Shown here one piece after another: positions 35,345 through 44,292 of a stretch of DNA of 64,000 nt (its first letter is position 1; each line of letters starts with the position of its first letter). The stretch is taken from assembly GCA_934747335.1 (NCBI GenBank), contig CAKVGS010000006.1:33747-97746 (forward strand), read 5' to 3'. The DNA is from an uncultured Candidatus Melainabacteria bacterium (GTDB taxonomy: Bacteria; Cyanobacteriota; Vampirovibrionia; Gastranaerophilales; Gastranaerophilaceae). A model generated the notes under the pieces. That model did not search any database, was not told where the DNA came from, and was given only the letters and a program-made list of their open reading frames with translations. The translations under genes were made by a program, and so were the position numbers.

Positions 35345-36235
35345 ATGCCAAGATTACCTGAATATTTAAAACGACCTATAATTGATACAGAAAAAACGAA
35401 AACTGTAAGAAGAATTTTAAAAACAAAATGCCTAAACACGGTTTGTGAAGGCGCGCGTTGTCCGAATAAAAGCGAATGTTATTCACATAACACTGCGACA
35501 TTTTTAATTATGGGTAATATTTGCACCAGAAACTGTCGTTATTGCAATATTTCGAGTGCAAAACCCGAACCGTTGGATTTAGATGAACCTAAACATATTG
35601 CAGAAGCTGTAAAAGAATTAGGTTTAAAATATGCCGTAATAACTTCCGTAACACGTGATGATGTGAAAGATGGCGGAGCTGAACATTTCAAAAACTGTAT
35701 TGATGAAATCAGAAAAATTTGTAATGCGAAAATCGAAATTTTGACTCCTGATTTTAAACCAAGAGATTTAGCACCACAAGAAAAAGTGCAGGCACTCAAC
35801 AGTTATACACCACTTGATACAATAATTAGAGCTAATTATGATTGCTTCAATCATAATATTGAAACCGTAAAAGCTTTATTTTCGACTGCTCGACCTCAAG
35901 GGAACTATGATTGGTCGTTGGAAGTTTTAAAATACATCAAAAACAATTCTTCAATCGTTACGAAATCAGGTTTGATGGTAGGCTTAGGCGAAACTTTTGC
36001 GCAACTCGAAGAAACTTTATGCGATTTAAAAAATGCGGGTGTTGATATTGTGACAATCGGTCAATATATTCAACCATCTAAAGCACATTTGGAAGTTGCT
36101 AAATTTTATACGTTAGAAGAGTTTGAAGAATTGAAAACACTTGCACGCAAAGTCGGGTTTAAAAATTATCAAATCGGCCCGCTTGTAAGAAGCTCTTACC
36201 ATGCAATGAATAGTTTTAATGAAATGAATCCGTAA
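35345..36235 (+). CDS. lipA: Lipoyl synthase
   Basis: 296 residues. Radical-SAM enzyme inserting two sulfurs into octanoyl groups on lipoyl domains. The auxiliary cluster motif C34-x4-C39-x5-C45 (CEGARCPNKSEC) and the radical-SAM motif C60-x3-C64-x2-C67 (CTRNCRYC) are intact; the C-terminal serine ligand is in VRSSYHA. Start at the ATG with GAGGA upstream. No lipB or lipoate-dependent dehydrogenase gene is adjacent. It may be governed by the structured RNA upstream. Confidence 0.96.
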   Translation: MPRLPEYLKRPIIDTEKTKTVRRILKTKCLNTVCEGARCPNKSECYSHNTATFLIMGNICTRNCRYCNISSAKPEPLDLDEPKHIAEAVKELGLKYAVITSVTRDDVKDGGAEHFKNCIDEIRKICNAKIEILTPDFKPRDLAPQEKVQALNSYTPLDTIIRANYDCFNHNIETVKALFSTARPQGNYDWSLEVLKYIKNNSSIVTKSGLMVGLGETFAQLEETLCDLKNAGVDIVTIGQYIQPSKAHLEVAKFYTLEEFEELKTLARKVGFKNYQIGPLVRSSYHAMNSFNEMNP

Positions 36236-36332
36236 TTGCGTTTTTGAATTAATTTGTTATTAAAAATAAAAGTTAATAAAAAGCTGGATTGCTTCAGTCT
36301 AACCGCCTTCGCAATTATACATGTCAAATAAT

Positions 36333-36379
36333 TAAATATTCTAACTTGCAATAAGCCTTATTACAAGTTAGAATATTTA
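36333..36379 (+). repeat. Near-continuous 47-nt hairpin before the TPR glycosyltransferase
   Basis: 16-bp perfect arms (36333-36348 and 36364-36379; core TATTCTAACTTG / CAAGTTAGAATA); inside the loop AATAA / TTATT extends the pairing to a GCC turn. It ends only 4 bases before the AAAGAGAGAG ribosome region of the next gene. It could be a terminator for lipA without a T-run, or a control of translation of the next gene. Confidence 0.7.
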
Positions 36380-36396
36380 TAAAGAGAGAGAAATTT

Positions 36397-37854
36397 ATGC
36401 CTGCAACTGAAGATTTGATACAAGTAGGGTTTTCGCTTCATCAAGAAGGTAAACTTGAAGAAGCTGAAAATGCTTATAAAGAAGCGTTGGCGCAAGATAG
36501 CGACAATGCAGAAATTTATAATCTTTTGGGAGTTTTAAAACTTCAGCAAAAAGATGTAATTTCTGCTGTAAGCCTTGTTGAAAAAGCCGTTGAAAAACAG
36601 CCGAATGCTTATTTTTATGAAACTCTTTTTCAAACTTATATCAGAGCAAAACTTTACAAAGAAATTGTAAAAAAAGCATCGGAAGTTTTAAAAAAATTCC
36701 CCGACGATTTTTCTTTAATGTTTAATATTGCCCTTGCATATAAAAATTTAAAAAAAAATAAAGAGGCAATAAGTTTCTATGAAAGAGCTTTGAAAATTGA
36801 CCCTTCATCTTATGACGCTTGGTTTAATCTCTCACACCTTTATAGCGTTGAAGCTCAAACAAATAACGCGCTTTCAGCACTCAAAATTTGTCAAAAAATC
36901 AGACCAAACGACCCTGATACAGACTATTTTTTGAGCCTTGCTCTTATGCGAGTTAAGGATTACGACAAAGGCTTGAAACTGTTTGAAAACAGAGTTTGTC
37001 GTGATACTGCCGTTGCACTTCAATTCAAAAGCTATCCTAACAAAGCAAGAATTGATAACTTGTGGAAAGGCGAAAACATAAAAGACAAAACACTTTTGGT
37101 ATACTATGAAGCAGGTTTTGGCGATGTGATAATGTTTGCAAGATATTTACCTTTAGTCGCTCAAAAATGCAAAAAACTGATTTTGATGTGCCAAAAACCT
37201 TTGTCAAAATTATTTAAAGAAAACAGCTTGGGCATTGATGAAATTATTGACACTTATGTTCACGAAAAAGACTTAGAGTTTGATGTGCACGCACCGCTTT
37301 TGAGTTTGCCGTATTTGTTAAAACTTAAAGGCGACAAAGTTTTTGCTTATTCAAGCGGATATTTAAAACCTAATATGCAGTTGGTTGAAGAATATAAACA
37401 AAAATATTTTAATAATGACAAAATCAAAGTTGGTATAAAATGGCAAGGAAATACTTATTATGATTTTGATAGAGTAATTCCGGCAGAATCATTTATACCT
37501 TTGATGCAGGTTGAAAATACACAATATTACTCCTTCCAAACATTTGAAGGTTCGGAAGATGCGAAGATTTTGAACGGTATTATTGATATCGGCAAAGATT
37601 TAATAGATTTTTCTCAAACCGCAGCTGCTATGGCAAACTTGGATTTAGTAATCTGCAATGACACTTCTCTTGCGCATTTAGCAGGCGCAATGGGCATTCC
37701 TTGTTGGGTGCTTTTACCTTACGAAGTTAATTGGAGATGGCACACCGATTTAAGCGTTTGCGATTGGTATGATAGCGTTAAATTATTCCGTCAACACAAA
37801 CAAAACGACTGGAGTGGAGTGTTTGAAGACGTTTTAGAAGAGATGCATGAATAA
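36397..37854 (+). CDS. TPR-repeat glycosyltransferase (GT9-like C-terminus)
   Basis: 485 residues. Five to six tetratricopeptide repeats occupy about residues 1-190 (for example QEGKLEEAENAYKEAL, NKEAISFYERALKIDPSS). The C-terminal half resembles bacterial TPR-glycosyltransferases with a heptosyltransferase-like fold: YEAGFGDVIMFARYLP near residue 234, VGIKWQGNTYYDFDR (about 347) and ICNDTSLAHLAGAMG (about 424). Such proteins act in surface or flagellin glycosylation. Substrate unknown. Confidence 0.85.
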   Translation: MPATEDLIQVGFSLHQEGKLEEAENAYKEALAQDSDNAEIYNLLGVLKLQQKDVISAVSLVEKAVEKQPNAYFYETLFQTYIRAKLYKEIVKKASEVLKKFPDDFSLMFNIALAYKNLKKNKEAISFYERALKIDPSSYDAWFNLSHLYSVEAQTNNALSALKICQKIRPNDPDTDYFLSLALMRVKDYDKGLKLFENRVCRDTAVALQFKSYPNKARIDNLWKGENIKDKTLLVYYEAGFGDVIMFARYLPLVAQKCKKLILMCQKPLSKLFKENSLGIDEIIDTYVHEKDLEFDVHAPLLSLPYLLKLKGDKVFAYSSGYLKPNMQLVEEYKQKYFNNDKIKVGIKWQGNTYYDFDRVIPAESFIPLMQVENTQYYSFQTFEGSEDAKILNGIIDIGKDLIDFSQTAAAMANLDLVICNDTSLAHLAGAMGIPCWVLLPYEVNWRWHTDLSVCDWYDSVKLFRQHKQNDWSGVFEDVLEEMHE

Positions 37855-37874
37855 TAATTTTAATTTTCTAAAAG

Positions 37875-37883
37875 TGCTATAAT
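37875..37883 (+). promoter_or_regulatory. Extended -10 for leaderless uvrB
   Basis: TGCTATAAT (box 37878-37883) followed by exactly six bases (ATTTTT) and the ATG at 37890. No Shine-Dalgarno and no clear -35; the extended TG compensates. Confidence 0.7.
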
Positions 37884-37889
37884 ATTTTT

Positions 37890-39872
37890 ATGGAAAGAAA
37901 ATTTGAACTTGTATCTAAATATAAACCGTCAGGCGACCAGCCGAAGGCAATTGAAGAACTTGTAGAAGGACTTAAAGAAGGAGATGACGCGCAAACGCTT
38001 CTTGGTATTACAGGTTCAGGTAAAACTTTCACAATTGCCAACGTTATTGAAAAAATACAAAAACCAACGTTAATTATTGCACATAACAAAACTTTGGCGG
38101 CGCAGCTTTATAACGAATTTAAAGAACTTTTTCCAAATAACGCGGTTGAATATTTTATTTCATATTACGATTATTATCAACCTGAAGCCTACATTCCGCG
38201 AACAGATACTTATATAGAAAAATCCGCAAGCATAAATGAAGAAATAGATAGACTTCGTCACAACACAACAAGAAGTCTTTATGAAAGAAACGACGTAATA
38301 ATCGTAGCTTCTGTAAGTTGTATTTACGGCTTGGGCTTACCTGAAAGCTATTTTAAAGGCACAATTCAGATTAAAGTCGGTGATACTTTAGATAGAGGTG
38401 ATTTAATTAAACACCTTGTAATGACTCAATATACAAGAAATGACCTTGTTTTAGAGCGTTCAACGTTTAGAGCGAGAGGCGATATTTTAGAAATCATGCC
38501 GGCTTATGAAAAAATTATTACAAGAATTTATTTCTTCGGCGACGAAATTGAAAAAATAGTTAAAATTGACAATTTAACGGGTGAAATAATTGAAGTACCT
38601 GAATCTGTAATGATTTATCCCGCTGTGCATTACATCGCTTATGATGAAAACGAAGACGAAACTATTTCTATGATTAAAACCGAACTCAAAAATCGCGTAA
38701 TAGAATTAGAAAGTGAAAATAAGATTTTAGAATCTCAACGACTCCAACAGAGAGTTAAATACGATATTGAGATGATTAAAGAAATGGGTTATTGTTCAGG
38801 AATTGAAAATTATTCACGTATTATTGAACGCCGTCCTGTGGGTTCCGCGCCTGCAACTCTTTTAGACTATTTTCAAACCGACTTTTTAACAGTAATTGAT
38901 GAATCTCACGTAACACTTCCACAGCTTAACGGAATGTACCACGGTGATGCGGCGCGCAAGAAAACACTTGTTGATTTTGGGTTTAGATTGCCTTGCGCTA
39001 AAGATAACAGACCGCTTAAGAGCGAAGAATTCTTCGCAAAAGTCGGACAAAAAATTTATATTTCAGCCACCCCAGGAGAATTCGAAAAGAAAACTTCCGA
39101 ACAAATGGTTGAACAAATTATTCGTCCGACAGGACTTGTTGACCCTAAAATCAGCGTTCGTCCGATTGAAACACAAATCGGAGATTTGAAAATTGAAATT
39201 GAAAAACGCGCTAAAAAAGAAGAAAGAGTTCTCATTACAACGCTTACAAAGCGCATGGCAGAAGATTTATGCGACTTTTTCTTGCAAGAAGGAATTCGAG
39301 TAAGATATTTACATAGCGGAATTAAATCAATCGAACGTGTAGAAATTTTAAGGGACTTAAGACTCGGGGAATTTGATGTTTTGATTGGTGTAAACTTATT
39401 GAGAGAAGGTTTGGATATTCCTGAAGTTTCTCTTGTAGCAATTATGGATGCGGATAAAGAAGGATTTTTGCGCTCAGAAACAAGCTTAATTCAGACAATC
39501 GGTCGTGCTGCCCGTAACGCTTGCGGTGAAGTTATTATGTATGCAGATAAAATAACAGATTCTATGCAAAAAGCAATTGACGAAACAAACCGCAGAAGAG
39601 AAATTCAACTTGCGCATAACAAAAAATTCGGTATTATTCCACAAACAATTAAAAAACCGATTGAAAATAATTTGCTTTCTCTTGTTGCAAGTTATAGAGA
39701 TTTTGAAGATATTGTTGCAGAAGAAATGGTTGATTTAGGTATTGATAAAAAAGACTTACCTAAACTTATTAACAAATTGGAAAAAGATATGCACAAAGCC
39801 GCTAAAATTCTTGATTTTGAACGCGCTGCCGAAATCCGTGATAAACTAAAAAAACTTAGAGAAATGGTCTAG
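37890..39872 (+). CDS. uvrB: Excinuclease ABC subunit UvrB
   Basis: 660 residues, standard length. Damage-verification helicase of nucleotide excision repair. Walker A GITGSGKT (about 39-46), the beta-hairpin region YYDYYQPEAYIP (about 93-104), DESHVT (about 337), and the helicase C-terminal motifs ATPGEFE and IQTIGRAARN (about 534-543). The UvrB/UvrC interaction domain is at the end (LEKDMHKAAKILDFERAAEIRD). Predicted leaderless mRNA. Confidence 0.97.
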   Translation: MERKFELVSKYKPSGDQPKAIEELVEGLKEGDDAQTLLGITGSGKTFTIANVIEKIQKPTLIIAHNKTLAAQLYNEFKELFPNNAVEYFISYYDYYQPEAYIPRTDTYIEKSASINEEIDRLRHNTTRSLYERNDVIIVASVSCIYGLGLPESYFKGTIQIKVGDTLDRGDLIKHLVMTQYTRNDLVLERSTFRARGDILEIMPAYEKIITRIYFFGDEIEKIVKIDNLTGEIIEVPESVMIYPAVHYIAYDENEDETISMIKTELKNRVIELESENKILESQRLQQRVKYDIEMIKEMGYCSGIENYSRIIERRPVGSAPATLLDYFQTDFLTVIDESHVTLPQLNGMYHGDAARKKTLVDFGFRLPCAKDNRPLKSEEFFAKVGQKIYISATPGEFEKKTSEQMVEQIIRPTGLVDPKISVRPIETQIGDLKIEIEKRAKKEERVLITTLTKRMAEDLCDFFLQEGIRVRYLHSGIKSIERVEILRDLRLGEFDVLIGVNLLREGLDIPEVSLVAIMDADKEGFLRSETSLIQTIGRAARNACGEVIMYADKITDSMQKAIDETNRRREIQLAHNKKFGIIPQTIKKPIENNLLSLVASYRDFEDIVAEEMVDLGIDKKDLPKLINKLEKDMHKAAKILDFERAAEIRDKLKKLREMV

Positions 39873-39935
39873 AAGTTATCTGGATTACTAACCATAATAA
39901 TATTCATCGAATGAACGACAATCGTGCCCATAGAA

Positions 39936-39978
39936 GAGGGTTAGGGTGGGAGATTATCCTCTCTCCTCAAATTAACCC
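39936..39978. repeat. GGGTTAGGGTGG...TTAACCC repeat
   Basis: GGGTTAGGGTGGGAGATTATCC, then a short spacer and ATTAACCC. A second copy is at 42642-42677. The outer ends (GGGTTA / TAACCC) are inverted. The remainder of the 170-bp gap shows no gene. Confidence 0.55.
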
Positions 39979-40044
39979 AATCAGAATTCTTATAATAAAA
40001 ACCATTCTATACGAATTTTGATTATTTTATGCTAATCTTTAATT

Positions 40045-40908
40045 ATGAAGAAGTTAGCTTTATTACTCATTTTATTTATTCAAACAGCTGTGTTTGCAAA
40101 TCCTGTTGTATTCGGCGACAACGGCAAATTCGGCTTGCAGGATGAAAATGGAACGGTTATTGTTGAAGCTAAATACAAAAAATTAATTCGTTTGGGAGAA
40201 TCAGGATGGATTATCCAAAAAGGTTCAAAATTTGGTGTAATTAACTCTAACGGTACTATTTTAGTAGAACCTGTTTACTCTAATGCAGATAGAGTTTTAG
40301 GCAAATTTGTCAAATTTAAAAAAGGCGATAAATACGGGATTTTTGACGAACAGGGTTTCACAATTTTACCTGTTGAATATTCTTCGATAGATTTATTATA
40401 TGGCGGTATGTTTTTGACTTGCAAAAATTACAAGTATGGCGTCACTGATTTTAACGGACAACCTATTTTAGATAATATTTTTGATGATATTTATATGCCA
40501 AAACCAAACTCTATGATAATTGTTTACAATGGCGAAAAGTACGAAATCACAAGAACTAAAGGTGAAGAGTTAACACTTCCTAACAATGTTCGCGCAATCA
40601 AAGATGATTCAGAATTCACAATTACGGAACTTATCACAAAACCTGTCGCAACAACAGGATATTATAGCGTAAGCGCCACAAACTATTTGCTGAAAGTCTT
40701 TTCTTCAATTTCGCCTGCTTACGAACAAACTATTGATGAATTAATGTTTTCACAAGGTGCAGACGCTGCTTCGATAATTATGAAATGCGCTTGGATACCG
40801 ATGTTCCCAATTGTGTATGTCAAAAAATATTATCAAAATCTAAAAGCACCAAACAACGGCCCGCTTAGCGGTGTTAAGTCAAATTTGAAAAAATATATGA
40901 CCGAATAA
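40045..40908 (+). CDS. Secreted WG-repeat protein
   Basis: 287 residues with a signal peptide (1-18, ending VFANP). Four to five WG/KWG-type repeats (about 20-165): KFGLQDENGTVIV, KFGVINSNGTILV, KYGIFDEQGFTIL and KYGVTDFNGQPIL, forming a beta-rich array. The C-terminal 120 residues are unlike the repeats. WG-repeat proteins are often surface-exposed binding proteins. A TGCTAATCT box ends 6 bases before the ATG, so it may also be leaderless. Confidence 0.88.
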   Translation: MKKLALLLILFIQTAVFANPVVFGDNGKFGLQDENGTVIVEAKYKKLIRLGESGWIIQKGSKFGVINSNGTILVEPVYSNADRVLGKFVKFKKGDKYGIFDEQGFTILPVEYSSIDLLYGGMFLTCKNYKYGVTDFNGQPILDNIFDDIYMPKPNSMIIVYNGEKYEITRTKGEELTLPNNVRAIKDDSEFTITELITKPVATTGYYSVSATNYLLKVFSSISPAYEQTIDELMFSQGADAASIIMKCAWIPMFPIVYVKKYYQNLKAPNNGPLSGVKSNLKKYMTE

Positions 40909-41009
40909 ATTAATTGAAATAACTTTGTAAATATTTGTAACAAAAAAGGCAAATTTTCCGAACAAAATGTTTTACATGATATAGAAGGTAAAACTCTATG
41001 GAGGTTTTT

Positions 41010-41423
41010 ATGAACAATGTTTCTTTTCATGGCGAATCAGCAGGAAGTATCGGCTACTTAAATCAAGCTTCAGCACGTGGTGGTGAATCCGCAGGAAGCA
41101 TTGGGAAAGTTGCCAATTCTCAAGGCGAAGCAACTCTTGTTCAAGCTCCTGAGTGTGATACCGTTAATTTTAAAGGCAGAGAAGAAAAGAAAAAATCTTC
41201 TATCTTAGGAACAATTTTAGGCTTAGCTGCAACAGCAGGCGTTGCAATCGGCGGTTTGGCTTATGCACATAAATCAGGCTCTATTGCAAAATTAAAAGAT
41301 GGCAATATTAAAAAACATTTGGCAAAAGCAGGTGAAACTTGCTACGAATGGTGCAACAAAACCAAAGATTTTGGCGAAAAATACTACAACAAAATCAAAA
41401 ATTATATCAATAAAAAATCTTAA
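41010..41423 (+). CDS. F-x-G protein with duplicated GESAGSIG motif
   Basis: 137 residues from the ATG at 41010, which has GGAGG upstream; an earlier ATG at 40998 overlaps that site. Begins MNNVSFHGESAGSIG; the octamer GESAGSIG recurs near residue 25. A second F-x-G (VNFKG) is near residue 49, followed by a membrane helix (about 57-80) and a basic tail. Converges with the next gene with overlapping stops. Unknown function. Confidence 0.7.
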   Translation: MNNVSFHGESAGSIGYLNQASARGGESAGSIGKVANSQGEATLVQAPECDTVNFKGREEKKKSSILGTILGLAATAGVAIGGLAYAHKSGSIAKLKDGNIKKHLAKAGETCYEWCNKTKDFGEKYYNKIKNYINKKS

Positions 41424-41692
41424 GCATTTCCTATTCTGAACCAATTTACAAACTTGTTAAATAAAGTGTTTTCAGGAATATCTTCTTCTTTGATTGACGG
41501 TTCTTCCGAGTCAAATAGAATCTCATTTGGTTCATTTTCTTCCTTACGCTCAAACATATCTTCATCCGGCTCATCCTTGCGTTTTTTGTTTTGGCGCATA
41601 TACATTCCGCCGCCACCTAAACCGCCACCGTCTTTGTAGGTTGCTTGAGCTTTGTTAATTGGGTTAACATTACTGTTAAAATCAAAAGACAT
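41420..41692 (-). CDS. Acidic Gly-rich small protein
   Basis: 90 residues: N-terminal FDFNSN, a run GGGLGGGG near residue 25, a basic patch KKRKDEPDED and a strongly acidic middle, ending in an amphipathic helix (FNKFVNWFRIG). Similar in style to the gene at 6292. Overlaps the stop of the convergent gene at its left end by 4 bases. The ribosome site is weak. Function unknown. Confidence 0.55.
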   Translation of the reverse strand: MSFDFNSNVNPINKAQATYKDGGGLGGGGMYMRQNKKRKDEPDEDMFERKEENEPNEILFDSEEPSIKEEDIPENTLFNKFVNWFRIGNA

Positions 41693-41789
41693 GGTTTTTA
41701 GTCCCGATTGTACGTTGCATGTATATTATAAACTATTTTTCAACTTTTTCCAGTGTTTTTATGCTAAAATCATTCTCGTGAGGTAGTTA

Positions 41790-42569
41790 ATGAAAAAATT
41801 TTTGAGTATTTGTTTTTTGTTTCTAATGTCTGCAATGGCTTCTCAAGCTAATGATATGCGTTTTGTACAGGTTACGGACGTACGCTACAATTCTGCAGAA
41901 GATAACGGTACTTTTGCTAAAACTATTCAAGATATTAATAAGCAAAAAGACGTTAAGTTTGTTGTGTTTACAGGCGATAATATTAACAAGCCCGACAAAG
42001 AAGATTTGTCCGCATTTTTAAAGGAAGCTAAAAAGCTCAATTGCCCTTTCTATATGGTGATTGGCGACAAAGATGTCAACAAGCATAAAGAAATGAGCAA
42101 AAAACAATACATCAAAGAAATTCAACACCACATGAGAAAATACAAATTTGAACACCCAAGTTATGCTTTCGAGCGTGATGGCGTTGTATTCTTGGTTGTT
42201 GACGGTTCAAAAGATGTTATTCCCGGAACAAACGGATATTTTAAAGAAGAAGTGTTAACTTGGTTAGAAAATGAACTTGCAATACACAGCACGCAAAACG
42301 TAATCATTTTGCAGCATTTTCCTCTAATTCCCCCTTCAAACAAAGAAACTTATTATACATTCAAACCTGAAAATTATTTAAAAATTTTGCATAACAACAA
42401 AAACGTGAAAGCCGTAATTTCAGGACATTTTGGCGTAAACAACGAACAACATGTCGATGGCGTTGCGCATATTTCGACTTCACCGATTCCTTATTACAGA
42501 ATTATTGACATAATGGATTGCGACACTCCAAATCCTACGATTTGGGCAGAATTGAAAGAAGTTAAATAA
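41790..42569 (+). CDS. Exported calcineurin-like metallophosphoesterase
   Basis: 259 residues with a signal peptide (1-20, ending ASQAN). The phosphoesterase fold is recognised from FVQVTDVRY (about 25), FTGDNIN (about 61, GDN-type metal ligands) and ISGHFG (about 210, GHxH-like). The first metal motif D-x-H is replaced by D-x-R (TDVRY), so activity is uncertain. Ribosome site GTGAGG; extended -10 TGCTAAAAT about 25 bp upstream. Probably periplasmic. Confidence 0.8.
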   Translation: MKKFLSICFLFLMSAMASQANDMRFVQVTDVRYNSAEDNGTFAKTIQDINKQKDVKFVVFTGDNINKPDKEDLSAFLKEAKKLNCPFYMVIGDKDVNKHKEMSKKQYIKEIQHHMRKYKFEHPSYAFERDGVVFLVVDGSKDVIPGTNGYFKEEVLTWLENELAIHSTQNVIILQHFPLIPPSNKETYYTFKPENYLKILHNNKNVKAVISGHFGVNNEQHVDGVAHISTSPIPYYRIIDIMDCDTPNPTIWAELKEVK

Positions 42570-42641
42570 GTTAAATCAAGACTTTTATTAACTGTTTTTA
42601 TTTTATCAAAATTATCATGGACAGTAGTGCCTTTATATGGG

Positions 42642-42677
42642 AAGGGTTAGGGTGGAGAATTATCCACAAATTAACCC
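42642..42677. repeat. GGGTTAGGGTGG...TTAACCC repeat, second copy
   Basis: GGGTTAGGGTGGAGAATTATCC followed by CAAATTAACCC. Near-identical in layout to 39936-39978. Its right end overlaps the last codons of the minus-strand gene at 42671. Confidence 0.55.
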
Positions 42678-43360
42678 AAAAATCCTTCAATTCCGCTTTT
42701 CATAACTAACGCCAAAGTTTTTGCCGTTGCAACCGCAATTCCAACAAATCCGCTATACTTAACGTTCTTTTTCGCACTAATTTCTGCAAAATTCAAATTT
42801 TCACCATAATTAAAATTTTCCAAAAGCTCACCAAAGCCTTGCACGCTTTGTAGTTCTTTCGAAGAGTTGTAATGTTCTCTTAAAGACTTTTTCTTTTCAG
42901 GCTTAAACTCAGGCGATGATGCGATATTATCACAAATCATACTTCTCAAATTTGCTTTTTTACCGCTTTCCGCATGATGTACAGAATGCGCTCTGTGCCA
43001 TTTTGTGACAAATGATTTCGGAAAACCGAGTGTATAAAGAATTAATTTATCGGCATCGTGTGTCAAACTGTCAATTGAATTCTTACCAAACAATTCCTTT
43101 TCTATCATTGCAAAAACAATTTTGTGTTCATAAGTATGTTCAATGTTTTTAACATAGTTTTGAGCATGTTGCTTAACTTTGTTCATAAGACCACGAAGAC
43201 CGGTCGCACTTTTCTCTGCAACCGGCCTTCTAATAAACATATCTGCACTTTCGCACGCTCTGCTAACATACGCAGTCCCGCGGAAGTTATTGCCCTTCTG
43301 TATTGGGGGTTGGGCATAATTACTAAGATAATAAGGGTTAGTATTACACTTTAATTCCAT
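42671..43360 (-). CDS. F-x-G protein with a His-rich central region
   Basis: 229 residues. N-terminal NNFRGTAYVSR near residues 24-34. The centre has HDADKLILYTLG (about 103) and RAHSVHHAESG (about 123), an arrangement of Asp and four His that could bind a metal; it loosely recalls small HD-like DUF5662 proteins, which I cannot confirm. A glycine/alanine-rich hydrophobic segment (about 203-222) ends the protein. Its final codons overlap a repeat copy. Confidence 0.65.
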   Translation of the reverse strand: MELKCNTNPYYLSNYAQPPIQKGNNFRGTAYVSRACESADMFIRRPVAEKSATGLRGLMNKVKQHAQNYVKNIEHTYEHKIVFAMIEKELFGKNSIDSLTHDADKLILYTLGFPKSFVTKWHRAHSVHHAESGKKANLRSMICDNIASSPEFKPEKKKSLREHYNSSKELQSVQGFGELLENFNYGENLNFAEISAKKNVKYSGFVGIAVATAKTLALVMKSGIEGFLG

Positions 43361-43405
43361 AACCTATTCTCACATATAAAAAATAAAATGCAAGTAGTAA
43401 CATTT

Positions 43406-43774
43406 CTAAGAAAGATTGATAAACCTTAAAAACTCTTTTAAAAAACCCCTGAACCCGTCTTGCCACTTATGTGAAATCCCGTGATAAAATTCTTCATAAT
43501 CCGCAACTATGTTTTTAGGTAAATTTTTGCCATTCACAAGAGTTTGAGCTATAAATTCCAAATAGTCGTCTTGTTCTTCTCTGTATTCAAAATCTTTGTA
43601 ACGAATATCCTCGTCAGCTGCATAATGCACAAGTGCGTGGTATGCGCACTCAATGTCCTTATCTTTTGTGTCAGGAAAAAGTGAAATTGCTTCTCTCACA
43701 CTCTTTTGTTCTGTCAAAACTGCATAAATAAGTCTGCCGACAAATCTTCTATTATTAAATGTATTATTATCCAT
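43406..43774 (-). CDS. Unknown helical protein
   Basis: 122 residues, helical, rich in aromatic residues and acidic in the middle (YREEQDDYLEF). A hydrophobic GFRGFLKEFLRFI tail could bind membrane or protein. Starts 6 bases after the stop of the lipoprotein gene and has no good ribosome site of its own, so it depends on coupling. No family recognised. Confidence 0.65.
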   Translation of the reverse strand: MDNNTFNNRRFVGRLIYAVLTEQKSVREAISLFPDTKDKDIECAYHALVHYAADEDIRYKDFEYREEQDDYLEFIAQTLVNGKNLPKNIVADYEEFYHGISHKWQDGFRGFLKEFLRFINLS

Positions 43775-43780
43775 ATTATA

Positions 43781-44029
43781 TTAATAAGGGTTTACTATCT
43801 TAATGTCAAAATTTGGAGTTTTCGGTCCAAAATCTGCGTCATATCTTAATCGAGGTCCTTCTGACAAATCTACTCTTCCAACATCTTTATTTTTTTGCGG
43901 TTCAACGTATTTTGCAAATCTTCTTTTTGCCTGTACCATTGTAGATTTTTGTTCTTTAATCGTGCAAGCTGAAAAGAACAACATTGAAACCATTGATAAA
44001 ATCAGAAGAGAACAAATTTTTTTAATCAT
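43781..44029 (-). CDS. Small lipoprotein
   Basis: 82 residues. N-terminal signal with lipobox FFSAC (Cys near residue 22), so it is acylated and anchored in a membrane. The mature 60 residues are basic and then acidic, with no known domain. Ribosome site GAGGA. Forms an operon with the following helical protein. Upstream 260 bp to ftsZ contain only divergent promoters. Confidence 0.7.
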   Translation of the reverse strand: MIKKICSLLILSMVSMLFFSACTIKEQKSTMVQAKRRFAKYVEPQKNKDVGRVDLSEGPRLRYDADFGPKTPNFDIKIVNPY

Positions 44030-44292
44030 ATAGATCCTCGAAAATTAATGTTTGGCAAGTATACCCAACCGACTTTCTTTATTACCTACATTATTACATA
44101 TGTTAAGCGGTATTTTATCCTGCTAAAGAATGAAATTCCGCCGATAAAAACCTTGTCTAACCCTCATGAATACATGGTTTCGTCATGTAAATTTATATTA
44201 AACTTTGCTCATTAAAACTTTACATTTGATTCTATTTAAAATAGTATGTTAGTATAGTGGTATAGTATAGAAAAAATAAAAGAGGAATAATT

